From: Pseudomonas sp. GM78
GTDB lineage: Bacteria; Pseudomonadota; Gammaproteobacteria; Pseudomonadales; Pseudomonadaceae
Direction of reading: 5' to 3'
Assembly: GCF_000282475.1 (NCBI RefSeq)
Contig: NZ_AKJF01000074.1
Location: 1 to 64,000, forward strand
Length of the DNA stretch: 64,000 nt
Shown: one piece after another, positions 17,681-25,916 of the stretch
Layout: every line of letters starts with the position of its first letter
Position numbering within the stretch: position 1 is the first letter of the stretch
Program-made: the position numbers and the translations under genes
The notes under the pieces: model-generated
The model's input: the letters and a program-made list of their open reading frames with translations, nothing else
Told to the model about the DNA's origin: nothing
Databases searched by the model: none

Positions 17681-18507
17681 ACAACGCAACCGTGAGCAAG
17701 ATCGAAGTCAAGAACGTCTTCAAGATTTTCGGCAACCGCGCCAAGGATGCCCTGGCGATGGTTGGCCAGGGCAAGACCAAGGATCAGGTGCTGTCCGAAA
17801 CCGGCTGCGTGGTCGGCGTGAACGATTTGTCCCTGAGCATCGGCAGCGGCGAGATCTTCGTGATCATGGGCCTGTCCGGTTCCGGCAAATCCACCCTGGT
17901 CCGCCACTTCAATCGCCTGATCGACCCGACCAGCGGCGCGATCCTGGTGGATGGCGTGGACATCCTGCAATACGACATGGAAGCCCTGCGCGAATTTCGC
18001 CGGCGCAAGATCAGCATGGTGTTCCAGAGCTTTGGCCTACTGCCGCACAAGAGCGTGCTGGACAACGTCGCCTACGGCTTGAAAATCCGTGGCGAGAGTA
18101 AGCAGATGTGTGCCGAGCGCGCGCTGCATTGGATCAACACCGTGGGCCTTAAGGGCTACGAAAACAAATACCCGCACCAGCTCTCCGGCGGCATGCGCCA
18201 GCGTGTAGGTTTGGCCCGGGCGTTGGCGGCGGACACCGACATCATCCTGATGGACGAAGCGTTCAGCGCCCTCGATCCGTTGATTCGCGCCGAGATGCAG
18301 GACCAGTTGCTGGAACTGCAAAAGACCCTGCACAAGACCATCGTCTTCATCACCCACGACCTCGACGAGGCCGTGCGCATCGGCAACCGCATCGCGATCC
18401 TCAAGGACGGCCGCCTGATCCAGGTCGGCACGCCACGAGAGATCCTGCATTCGCCTGCGGATGAGTATGTCGACCGGTTCGTGCAGCGTCGGGCGGCGGT
18501 GGTTTAA
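17677..18507 (+). CDS. hutV: Histidine ABC transporter ATP-binding protein
   Basis: A 276-residue ATPase of the ProV/OpuAA class. Walker A is G-L-S-G-S-G-K-S-T (residues about 62-70), the signature is L-S-G-G-M-R-Q-R-V-G-L-A-R, and Walker B is I-I-L-M-D-E-A followed by the switch histidine in I-T-H-D. It lacks the C-terminal CBS pair of the longer ProV proteins. The N-terminal segment K-D-A-L-A-M-V-G-Q-G-K-T-K-D-Q-V, before the nucleotide-binding core, is typical of this subclass. It completes HutXWV; a REPIN follows directly. Confidence 0.95.
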   Translation: MNNATVSKIEVKNVFKIFGNRAKDALAMVGQGKTKDQVLSETGCVVGVNDLSLSIGSGEIFVIMGLSGSGKSTLVRHFNRLIDPTSGAILVDGVDILQYDMEALREFRRRKISMVFQSFGLLPHKSVLDNVAYGLKIRGESKQMCAERALHWINTVGLKGYENKYPHQLSGGMRQRVGLARALAADTDIILMDEAFSALDPLIRAEMQDQLLELQKTLHKTIVFITHDLDEAVRIGNRIAILKDGRLIQVGTPREILHSPADEYVDRFVQRRAAVV

Positions 18508-18534
18508 GAGAATTGCGGTGATTGGGCGGGCCCC

Positions 18535-18629
18535 TTCGCGGGCAAGCCCGCTCCCACAGGTTCTGAGGTATGCACACTATCTGTGTAACAAAGCCTGTCC
18601 CTGTGGGAGCGGGCTTGCCCGCGATGAGG
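18535..18629. repeat. REP pair (REPIN) between hutV and hutH1
   Basis: Inverted copies TTCGCGGGCAAGCCCGCTCC and GGAGCGGGCTTGCCCGCGAT extend through CCCACAGG/CCTGTGGG on their inner sides and flank about 40 bases. The element fills the 160-base gap within the hut operon. Confidence 0.92.
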
Positions 18630-18668
18630 CCGGTAAAGCTGCATCAATATTCAGGTATGAGGTTAGTG

Positions 18669-20192
18669 ATGTCCCAGGCTGAAAAAATCGTTATCGCCGA
18701 CGCCCCGTTGCGTTGGCAGGATGTGGTTGCAGTCGCCCGTCACGGCGCACCGCTTGAACTGTCGGCGCAGGCCTGGGCGCGCATCGAGAATGCCCAGGCA
18801 ATCGTCCAGCGCATCGTCGCCAGCGGCGAACGCGCCTATGGCGTGAACACCGGCCTGGGCGCCTTGTGCAACGTTTCGCTCAAAGACGAACAACTGAGCC
18901 AGCTGTCGCGCAATACCCTGCTCAGTCACGCCTGCGGCGTTGGCGCACCGTTGGCCGACGAGCAGACCCGCGCAATCATGTGTGCGGCGATCCTCAACTT
19001 CACCCAAGGCAAATCCGGCGTGCATCGTCGGGTGGTCGAAGCCCTGCTGGCGCTGCTCAATCGCGGCATCACCCCGCAAGTGCCGTCCCAGGGTTCGGTC
19101 GGTTACCTGACCCACATGGCCCACATCAGTATTGCCCTGCTGGGGGTCGGCAATGTCAGCTATCGCGGGCAAGTCGTGCCTTCGCAACAGGCACTGGCCG
19201 AAGAAGGCCTGCAACCGGTTCAACTCGGCGCCAAGGACGGTCTGTGCCTGGTCAATGGCACACCGTGCATGAGTGGCCTCAGCTGCCTGGCGATTGCCGA
19301 CGCCACGCGCCTGCTGCAATGGGCCGACGTGATCAGCGCCATGAGCTTCGAGGCCCAACGTGGGCAGATCGCTGCGTTCGATGCCGAGATCATCGCGCTC
19401 AAGCCGCATCCGGGCATGCAACGGGTCGGGATCAACCTGCGTGCGTTGCTCGATGGCAGTGAAGTGATTGCACAGAGCAAAGGCATTCGTACCCAGGATG
19501 CATTGAGCATCCGCTCGATCCCGCAGGTGCACGGCGCCGCTCGCGATCAGCTCGATCACGCGATCAAGCAAGTCGAAACCGAACTGAACGGCTGCACCGA
19601 TAACCCGTTGCTGTTGGGGACGCCAGACAACTTCCGGGTCATGTCCCAGGCCAATCCTCACGGGCAATCGGTGGCGCTGGCGGCGGACCTGCTGGCCATC
19701 GCCATGGCGGAAATCGGCTCCATCGCCGAGCGTCGCCTGGACCGTTTGATCAACCCGCACGTCAGCGGTCTGCCGGCATTCCTGGTGGCCAATCCCGGGG
19801 TGAACTCCGGGATGATGATCGTGCAGTACGTCGCCGCTTCGCTGTGCGCGGAAAATCGCCAACTGGCGCAACCGGCAGTGCTCGATAACTACGTGACTTC
19901 GGGCTTGCAGGAAGACCACCTGAGCATGGGCACCAACGCCGCGCTGAAGCTGCATCGCGCGCTGGAAAACTGCACGCAGATTCTCGCCATCGAGTACCTG
20001 CTGGCGGCCCAGGCCTTTGAATTTCTCAAAGAGCAGCGCTTCGGCGCCGGTACCGATGCGGCATGGCGTCTGTTGCGTGAGCGCGTGCCTGCCTACGATC
20101 AGGACCGCTGGCTGGCGCCGGACATCGCCGCCGCCGCCAGCATTTTGAAAGACCCGGCTTTGTTGCAAAAGGCGTTACCGAATCTGAACTGA
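18669..20192 (+). CDS. hutH1: Histidine ammonia-lyase paralog lacking the MIO-forming Ala-Ser-Gly
   Basis: A 507-residue member of the aromatic amino-acid lyase family; the start is the ATG that follows TGAGGT. It aligns throughout with HutH2 and keeps Tyr57 (R-A-Y-G-V-N-T-G), the N-G-T segment (G-L-C-L-V-N-G-T), Arg282 and the L-Q-E-D-H-L-S-M block. However, where HutH2 has [14 protein letters not shown] it reads G-S-V-G-Y-L-T-H-M-A-H: precisely A-S-G, the tripeptide that cyclises to MIO, is missing between G145 and Y146. The catalytic tyrosine of D-P-Y-S-L-R is replaced (D-A-L-S-I-R, Leu279). A conventional ammonia-lyase activity is therefore unlikely; the reading frame is intact, so it is not an obvious pseudogene. 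Confidence 0.9.
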   Translation: MSQAEKIVIADAPLRWQDVVAVARHGAPLELSAQAWARIENAQAIVQRIVASGERAYGVNTGLGALCNVSLKDEQLSQLSRNTLLSHACGVGAPLADEQTRAIMCAAILNFTQGKSGVHRRVVEALLALLNRGITPQVPSQGSVGYLTHMAHISIALLGVGNVSYRGQVVPSQQALAEEGLQPVQLGAKDGLCLVNGTPCMSGLSCLAIADATRLLQWADVISAMSFEAQRGQIAAFDAEIIALKPHPGMQRVGINLRALLDGSEVIAQSKGIRTQDALSIRSIPQVHGAARDQLDHAIKQVETELNGCTDNPLLLGTPDNFRVMSQANPHGQSVALAADLLAIAMAEIGSIAERRLDRLINPHVSGLPAFLVANPGVNSGMMIVQYVAASLCAENRQLAQPAVLDNYVTSGLQEDHLSMGTNAALKLHRALENCTQILAIEYLLAAQAFEFLKEQRFGAGTDAAWRLLRERVPAYDQDRWLAPDIAAAASILKDPALLQKALPNLN

Positions 20193-20311
20193 TTTCCACA
20201 CAAAACCAGCGTGCCAAGGCGCCAGCCCCCTCACAAAAGGGGGAAGCGACGGACAACGGAATTATCCGGAGCGTCTGGTAGTTAATAACAAACTCTCAAA
20301 AGGAGCATGAA

Positions 20312-21844
20312 ATGACTGCGCTTAATTTGATTCCCGGCCAACTGAGCCTTGCCCAACTGCGTGATGTTTATCAGCAACCGGTCAAAATCACCCTCGACCA
20401 CAGCGCCGCGGCCCAGATCGAAGCCAGCGTTGCCTGCGTGGAGCAGATCCTCGCCGAGAACCGCACCGCCTACGGCATCAACACCGGTTTCGGCCTGCTG
20501 GCCTCGACCCGTATCGCCAGCGAAGACCTGGAAAACCTGCAGCGCTCGCTGGTGCTGTCTCATGCCGCCGGTGTCGGCGAACCGATCAGCGACGCGTTGG
20601 TACGCCTGGTCATGGTGCTCAAGGTCAACAGCCTGAGCCGTGGTTTCTCCGGAATCCGTCGTGTGGTGATCGACGCGCTGATCGCCTTGATCAACGCCGA
20701 GGTCTACCCGCACATTCCACTCAAAGGTTCGGTCGGTGCGTCCGGCGACCTGGCACCGTTGGCGCACATGTCGCTGGTGCTGCTGGGCGAAGGCAAGGCG
20801 CGCTACAAGGGCGAGTGGATGGAAGCCACCGAAGCGCTGAAAGTCGCCGGCCTGACCCCGCTGACCCTGGCCGCGAAAGAAGGCCTGGCGCTGCTCAACG
20901 GCACGCAAGTGTCCACCGCGTTTGCCCTGCGCGGTCTGTTTGAAGGTGAAGACCTGTTCGCCGGCGCCCTGGCCCTCGGTGGCCTGACTGTCGAAGCCGT
21001 GCTGGGTTCGCGCTCGCCATTCGATGCACGCATCCACGCCGCCCGTGGCCAGAAAGGCCAGATCGATGCCGCTGCCGCTTACCGCGATCTGCTGGGCGAG
21101 CGCAGTGAAGTCTCCGATTCGCACGAAAACTGCGAGAAGGTCCAGGACCCGTACTCCCTGCGTTGCCAGCCGCAAGTCATGGGCGCCTGCCTGACCCAGT
21201 TCCGCCAGGCTGCCGAAGTGCTGGCGATCGAAGCCAACGCCGTCTCCGATAACCCGCTGGTGTTCGCCGCCGAAGGTGACGTGATTTCCGGCGGTAACTT
21301 CCACGCCGAACCGGTGGCCATGGCCGCTGACAACATGGCCTTGGCCATCGCTGAAATCGGCTCCCTGAGCGAGCGCCGCATTTCGCTGATGATGGACAAG
21401 CACATGTCGCAACTGCCGCCGTTCCTGGTGGCCAATGGCGGTGTGAACTCCGGCTTCATGATCGCCCAGGTGACCGCCGCGGCGCTGGCCAGCGAGAACA
21501 AGGCGCTGTCCCATCCGCATTCGGTGGACAGTCTGCCGACGTCCGCCAACCAGGAGGACCATGTATCCATGGCCCCGGCTGCGGGCAAGCGTCTGTGGGA
21601 AATGGCCGAGAACACCCGTGGCATCCTGGCTGTGGAATGGCTGGCCGCCGCTCAGGGCCTGGACCTGCGCAATGGCCTGAAGACTTCGCCAAAGCTGGAA
21701 AAGGCCCGCGCCATCCTGCGTAACGAAGTGCCGTTTTATGAGAAGGATCGCTTCTTTGCGCCGGACATTAATGCGGCGAGCGAGTTGTTGGCTTCGCGTT
21801 GCTTGAATGAGCTGGTTTCGGCGAAGTTGCTGCCTAGCCTGTGA
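20312..21844 (+). CDS. hutH2: Histidine ammonia-lyase (histidase)
   Basis: A 510-residue enzyme that deaminates L-histidine to urocanate, the first step of the pathway. MIO-forming A143-S144-G145 lies in [14 protein letters not shown]; catalytic Tyr54 is in [10 protein letters not shown], Tyr281 in D-P-Y-S-L-R, and the glutamate in N-Q-E-D-H-V-S-M. All residues needed for catalysis in the P. putida enzyme are present. A strong AAGGAG precedes the ATG by about seven bases. It follows hutH1 after 119 bases and is the only complete histidase of the locus. Confidence 0.96.
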   Translation: MTALNLIPGQLSLAQLRDVYQQPVKITLDHSAAAQIEASVACVEQILAENRTAYGINTGFGLLASTRIASEDLENLQRSLVLSHAAGVGEPISDALVRLVMVLKVNSLSRGFSGIRRVVIDALIALINAEVYPHIPLKGSVGASGDLAPLAHMSLVLLGEGKARYKGEWMEATEALKVAGLTPLTLAAKEGLALLNGTQVSTAFALRGLFEGEDLFAGALALGGLTVEAVLGSRSPFDARIHAARGQKGQIDAAAAYRDLLGERSEVSDSHENCEKVQDPYSLRCQPQVMGACLTQFRQAAEVLAIEANAVSDNPLVFAAEGDVISGGNFHAEPVAMAADNMALAIAEIGSLSERRISLMMDKHMSQLPPFLVANGGVNSGFMIAQVTAAALASENKALSHPHSVDSLPTSANQEDHVSMAPAAGKRLWEMAENTRGILAVEWLAAAQGLDLRNGLKTSPKLEKARAILRNEVPFYEKDRFFAPDINAASELLASRCLNELVSAKLLPSL

Positions 21845-21850
21845 TGGACT

Positions 21851-21916
21851 CATCGCCAGCAGGCTGGCTCCCACAGTTGCAATGCGTACCTCTGTGGGAG
21901 CCAGCCTGCTGGCGAT
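21851..21916. repeat. REP pair (REPIN) between hutH2 and hutI
   Basis: CATCGCCAGCAGGCTGGCTCCCACA and TGTGGGAGCCAGCCTGCTGGCGATT are perfect inverted arms around a short loop. In some pseudomonads a histidine permease gene lies in the hutH neighbourhood; here only this REPIN separates hutH2 from hutI. Confidence 0.93.
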
Positions 21917-21945
21917 TCGATTTTGAATACTGTGGAGACTAAGGG

Positions 21946-23151
21946 ATGAAAACCCTCTGGCAACACTGCCACGTCGCAACCATGGCCCAAGGCGTCTACT
22001 CGATCATCGAGGATGCGGCCATCGTGACGTCCGGTGCGCACATCGAGTGGGTCGGCCCGCGCAGTGAACTGCCGTCCGGCGAGTACCCGGCGGTCAATGA
22101 ATTGAACGGGGCCTGGGTCACTCCCGGCCTGATCGACTGCCACACCCACACGGTGTTCGGCGGTAATCGCAGTGGCGAATTCGAGCAACGCCTGCAAGGC
22201 GTCAGCTACGCGGAAATTGCAGCAAGCGGTGGCGGCATCGCCAGCACCGTGCGTGCCACTCGCGCGGCCAGCGAAGACGAACTGTTCGCCAGCGCCGCCA
22301 AGCGCCTGAAAAGCCTGATGCGCGACGGCGTCACCAGCATCGAAATCAAATCCGGATACGGCCTGGACCTGGCCAACGAACGCAAGATGCTTCGAGTCGC
22401 CCGTCGTCTCGGTGCCGAACTGCCGGTCAGCGTGCGCAGCACCTGCCTGGCGGCTCACGCCTTGCCGCCGGAGTACACCGATCGCGCCGACGATTACATC
22501 GATCACATCTGCAGTGAAATGCTCCCCGCCCTGGCTGCCGAAGGGCTGGTGGACGCGGTGGATGCCTTTTGCGAATACCTGGCGTTTTCCCCAGCTCAGG
22601 TTGAGCGCGTATTCATCACTGCCCGGGAACTGGGTCTGCCGGTGAAGCTGCACGCCGAGCAGCTCTCGTCCCTGCACGGCTCGAGCCTCGCGGCGCGTTA
22701 CCACGCACTGTCGGCCGATCATCTGGAATTCATGACCGAAGACGACGCCATCGCCATGGCCAAGTCCGGCACGGTGGCGGTGTTGCTGCCAGGCGCCTTC
22801 TATTTCCTGCGCGAGACCCAATTGCCGCCGATGGAGGCCTTGCGCAAGCACGGGGTGAAAATCGCCATCGCCAGCGACCTCAACCCCGGCACCTCGCCGG
22901 CGCTTTCGTTGCGCTTGATGTTGAACATGGCCTGCACCTGTTTCCGCATGACCCCGGAGGAGGCCCTGGCGGGCGCGACGATTCATGCCGCCACGGCATT
23001 GGGCTTGTCCGCTACCCACGGTTCGCTGGAGGCAGGCAAGGTCGCGGATTTCGTTGCCTGGCAAATCGATCGCCCGGCCGACTTGTGCTACTGGCTGGGC
23101 GGCGACCTGGAAAAACGCGTCGTGCGTCACGGCGTCGAAACAAGTCTGTAG
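21946..23151 (+). CDS. hutI: Imidazolonepropionase
   Basis: A 401-residue zinc- or iron-dependent amidohydrolase opening the ring of 4-imidazolone-5-propionate to give N-formimino-L-glutamate. The first metal site is D-C-H-T-H-T-V-F (His66, His68). Further hallmarks are E-I-K-S-G-Y-G-L near residue 128, K-L-H-A-E-Q-L-S-S near 232 and A-S-D-L-N-P-G-T near 306. It is followed after ten bases by hutG, with AGGAGAG forming the hutG ribosome-binding site. Length and motifs are standard. Confidence 0.96.
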   Translation: MKTLWQHCHVATMAQGVYSIIEDAAIVTSGAHIEWVGPRSELPSGEYPAVNELNGAWVTPGLIDCHTHTVFGGNRSGEFEQRLQGVSYAEIAASGGGIASTVRATRAASEDELFASAAKRLKSLMRDGVTSIEIKSGYGLDLANERKMLRVARRLGAELPVSVRSTCLAAHALPPEYTDRADDYIDHICSEMLPALAAEGLVDAVDAFCEYLAFSPAQVERVFITARELGLPVKLHAEQLSSLHGSSLAARYHALSADHLEFMTEDDAIAMAKSGTVAVLLPGAFYFLRETQLPPMEALRKHGVKIAIASDLNPGTSPALSLRLMLNMACTCFRMTPEEALAGATIHAATALGLSATHGSLEAGKVADFVAWQIDRPADLCYWLGGDLEKRVVRHGVETSL

Positions 23152-23161
23152 GAGAGCAGTT

Positions 23162-23965
23162 GTGGATAAGGTTCTGAACTTCAAACAAGGGCGCGTACCG
23201 CTGCTGATCAGCATGCCTCATGCCGGTGTGCGTCTGACCCCTGCAGTCGAAGCCGGGTTGATCCCCGACGCGAAAAGCTTACCGGACACCGACTGGCACA
23301 TCCCGCAGCTATACGATTTCGCCGCCGAACTGGGTGCCAGCACCCTCGCCGCCGAATACTCGCGGTTCGTCATCGACCTGAACCGGCCGTCCGACGACAA
23401 GCCTTTGTATGTTGGCGCCACCACCGGTCTGTACCCGGCGACCCTGTTCGACGGTATCCCGTTGTTCCGCGAAGGCCTGGAGCCTTCGAAGGAAGAGCGT
23501 GCAACTTATCTGGAACAGATCTGGACGCCGTACCACAGTACCTTGCAGCAAGAGCTGGCGCGCCTCAAAGCCGAATTCGGCTATGCACTGCTTTTCGACG
23601 CGCACTCGATCCGCTCGATCATCCCGCACCTGTTCGACGGCAAGCTGCCGGACTTCAACCTCGGTACCTTCAACGGCGCCAGTTGTGATCCGCAGCTGGC
23701 TTCGCAGCTGGAAACGATCTGCTCCGGTCACCCGGACTACAGCCATGTGCTGAACGGGCGCTTCAAGGGCGGGCACATCACTCGTCACTACGGCAATCCG
23801 GCAGAAAACATTCATGCCGTGCAACTGGAGCTGGGGCAGTGCACGTATATGGAAGAGTTCGAGCCGTTCCGTTATCGGCCGGATCTGGCCGAGCCGACGC
23901 GGGTGGTGTTGAAGGAATTGCTGCAAGGCCTGCTGGCCTGGGGCGAAAAGCATTACAACGTGTAA
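23162..23965 (+). CDS. hutG: N-formylglutamate deformylase
   Basis: The product releases formate from N-formyl-L-glutamate to give glutamate, the last step of the HutF branch. The GTG start eight bases after AGGAG gives 267 residues, the usual length; the open frame extends upstream into hutI but has no support there. Motifs: S-M-P-H-A-G-V-R near residue 18, D-A-H-S-I-R-S near 143 and a G-G-H-I-T-R-H-Y-G motif near 201, typical of the N-formylglutamate amidohydrolase family. It is the last gene of the operon and is followed by a large palindromic structure. Confidence 0.95.
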   Translation: MDKVLNFKQGRVPLLISMPHAGVRLTPAVEAGLIPDAKSLPDTDWHIPQLYDFAAELGASTLAAEYSRFVIDLNRPSDDKPLYVGATTGLYPATLFDGIPLFREGLEPSKEERATYLEQIWTPYHSTLQQELARLKAEFGYALLFDAHSIRSIIPHLFDGKLPDFNLGTFNGASCDPQLASQLETICSGHPDYSHVLNGRFKGGHITRHYGNPAENIHAVQLELGQCTYMEEFEPFRYRPDLAEPTRVVLKELLQGLLAWGEKHYNV

Positions 23966-23975
23966 CCCTGCAACT

Positions 23976-24078
23976 GATCGTTCCCACGCTCTGCGTGGGA
24001 ATGCCGCCATGGACGCTCCGCGTCCACTGTGACGCAGAGTGTCACGGGATGCATTCCCACGCAGAGCGTGGGAACGAT
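23976..24078. repeat. Large nested palindrome after hutG
   Basis: The outer arms, 23976-24003 and 24051-24078, are a perfect 28-base inverted repeat. Each arm is itself a hairpin (TTCCCACGC-TCT-GCGTGGGAA and its complement). Between them lie two smaller hairpins, GGACGC-TCC-GCGTCC and a GTGAC...GTCAC stem. It is the expanded form of the unit at 9138-9172 and ends the hut operon. Confidence 0.92.
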
Positions 24079-24190
24079 AACTCTGACTCTACATGTGCAT
24101 GCTCAATGACGTAATTCGGGTTTATGATGCCCAACGGCAAAATAATAGAAGTCCCCCCAGGGATGACCTCGACCCCTTACGGAGTGCGCA

Positions 24191-25162
24191 ATGCAGACTT
24201 TGTACCCGCAGATCAAACCCCACGCCCGGCACGATCTGGCCGTCGACGAGACCCACACGCTGTATGTCGACGAAAGCGGTTCACCGCAAGGTTTGCCGGT
24301 GGTGTTCATTCACGGCGGTCCCGGCGCCGGGTGTGATGCGGCGAGCCGGTGCTACTTCGATCCCAACCTGTACCGCATCGTGACCTTCGATCAACGTGGT
24401 TGCGGTCGCTCCACCCCCCACGCCAGTCTGGAAAACAACACGACCTGGGATCTGGTCGCCGACCTTGAGCGAATCCGCGAGCACCTGGGTATAGACAAGT
24501 GGGTGCTGTTCGGCGGCTCCTGGGGTTCGACCCTGGCGCTGGCCTACGCGCAAACCCATCCGGAGCGTGTGCACGGGTTGATCCTGCGCGGGATTTTTCT
24601 CTGCCGCCCGCAGGAAATCGAATGGTTCTATCAGGCGGGCGCCAGCCGTCTGTTCCCCGATTACTGGCAGGACTACATCGCGCCTATCCCGCAGGATGAG
24701 CGCCACGATTTGCTCACCGCATTCCACAAACGCCTGACCGGCAACGATCAGATCGCCCAGATGCACGCGGCCAAGGCCTGGTCCACGTGGGAAGGCCGGA
24801 CCGCGACCCTGCGGCCGAACCCTTTGGTAGTCGATCGTTTTTCCGAGCCCCAGCGCGCGCTATCCATCGCTCGTATCGAATGCCACTACTTCACCAACAA
24901 TGCGTTCCTTGAAGCCAATCAGTTGATTCGCGACATGGACAAAATCGCTCATTTGCCCGGGGTGATAATCCATGGTCGCTATGACGTGATTTGCCCGCTG
25001 GATAACGCCTGGGAGCTGCACCAGGCTTGGCCGAACAGCGAACTGCAAATCATCCGTGACGCTGGCCATGCTGCCGCTGAACCGGGGATTACCGATGCAT
25101 TGGTGCGCGCCGCCGATCGGATGGCGCGGCGCTTGCTCGATCTGGCCCCTGACGAAGCATGA
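24191..25162 (+). CDS. pip: Proline iminopeptidase
   Basis: A 323-residue alpha/beta hydrolase (peptidase family S33) that removes N-terminal proline from peptides. The oxyanion H-G-G-P-G-A-G is at residues 41-47, the nucleophile Ser110 in G-G-S-W-G-S, and the acid and base lie in H-G-R-Y-D and [14 protein letters not shown] is typical for the family. It starts about ten bases after TTACGGAG and overlaps dtd by four bases, so both form an operon. No signal peptide is present; the protein should be cytoplasmic. Confidence 0.94.
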   Translation: MQTLYPQIKPHARHDLAVDETHTLYVDESGSPQGLPVVFIHGGPGAGCDAASRCYFDPNLYRIVTFDQRGCGRSTPHASLENNTTWDLVADLERIREHLGIDKWVLFGGSWGSTLALAYAQTHPERVHGLILRGIFLCRPQEIEWFYQAGASRLFPDYWQDYIAPIPQDERHDLLTAFHKRLTGNDQIAQMHAAKAWSTWEGRTATLRPNPLVVDRFSEPQRALSIARIECHYFTNNAFLEANQLIRDMDKIAHLPGVIIHGRYDVICPLDNAWELHQAWPNSELQIIRDAGHAAAEPGITDALVRAADRMARRLLDLAPDEA

Positions 25163-25596
25163 AGGGGCTGCTGCAGCGCGTGCGCGGCGCGCGGGTCGAG
25201 GTCGCGGGGCAGGTGGTCGGCGCGGTCGACCAGGGTTTGCTGGTGCTGGTCGCCGTTGAACCGGACGACACGCGGGCCAGCGCCGACAAACTTCTCAATA
25301 AGCTGCTTAACTATCGAGTGTTCAGCGACGCTGAGGGCAAGATGAACCTGTCCCTGGCGGATGTGAAGGGCGGGTTGCTACTGGTCTCGCAGTTCACCCT
25401 GGCCGCCGACACCAAGAGCGGGTTGCGCCCGAGTTTCTCGACCGCGGCCCCTCCGGCCTTGGGCGAAGAGCTTTTCGACTATCTATTAAGCAAAGCGAAA
25501 CAGGTGCATGGCACTGTGGCATCAGGTAGATTCGGCGCGGATATGCAGGTGCACCTGGTCAATGATGGCCCGGTTACCTTCCTGTTACAGACCTGA
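25159..25596 (+). CDS. dtd: D-aminoacyl-tRNA deacylase
   Basis: A 145-residue enzyme that hydrolyses D-aminoacyl-tRNAs, including D-Tyr-tRNA, and so protects translation from D-amino acids. Family motifs are S-Q-F-T-L-A-A-D at residues about 77-84 and the C-terminal cross-subunit N-D-G-P-V-T-F near 135-141. The N-terminus M-K-G-L-L-Q-R-V is standard. Translation is coupled to pip by an ATGA overlap. A possible hairpin (AAGCGCTT/AAGCGCTTTT) begins at its stop codon. Confidence 0.95.
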   Translation: MKGLLQRVRGARVEVAGQVVGAVDQGLLVLVAVEPDDTRASADKLLNKLLNYRVFSDAEGKMNLSLADVKGGLLLVSQFTLAADTKSGLRPSFSTAAPPALGEELFDYLLSKAKQVHGTVASGRFGADMQVHLVNDGPVTFLLQT

Positions 25597-25803
25597 AAGC
25601 GCTTGAAACAACTTTTTAAGCGCTTTTCGACTGAAAACAGGCGTTTTCCCCGATAAATACTTTGTTACCCCTGATGCGTTGTAACGCGGCCTACTAGATA
25701 ATCGCGCGCTACGGGGATCAGCGTTCGTTGGTCCATTTTGACTTAGGTAGAGACTTGTCCGGATCCGATTGGGGAATCATTTTGCCCCAGCGGAGTCGGA
25801 ACA
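25597..25803. other. Non-coding stretch between dtd and the opgG leader
   Basis: It opens with AAGCGCTT-13 bases-AAGCGCTTTT, a plausible weak terminator for pip-dtd at 25597-25627. The rest has no recognisable gene. The opgG promoter should lie here, but I cannot assign a convincing -10/-35 pair. Confidence 0.5.
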
Positions 25804-25893
25804 ATGCTCGCCAACTTGGCAAGAGTGGTTTGCGGGACCGGTTTTTTCGTACCGGATACCTGCTGGCCCTTTAACTGGCCGTTGGTTTTTTGA
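25804..25893 (+). CDS. Candidate 29-residue leader peptide before opgG
   Basis: An ATG eight bases after GGAG opens a 29-codon frame with no clear family, containing aromatic and cysteine residues ([22 protein letters not shown]). It stops 23 bases before the GTG of opgG and is in a different frame from it. The ribosome-binding site is good, and small hairpin-forming sequences (CCGGT..ACCGG) and T-runs lie within it. This could be a regulatory leader or chance; conservation is unknown. Confidence 0.35.
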   Translation: MLANLARVVCGTGFFVPDTCWPFNWPLVF

Positions 25894-25916
25894 TCTGTTT
25901 TCGGCGAGGGTTGCTC

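Noticed and set aside
18669-20192. hutH1 as a frameshifted pseudogene
   Set aside because: The frame is uninterrupted over 507 codons, the missing tripeptide is a clean in-frame absence, and the rest of the scaffold is conserved.
22985-23161. N-terminal extension of hutG into hutI
   Set aside because: The frame is open but lies inside conserved hutI sequence, and the GTG after AGGAG gives the standard 267-residue protein.
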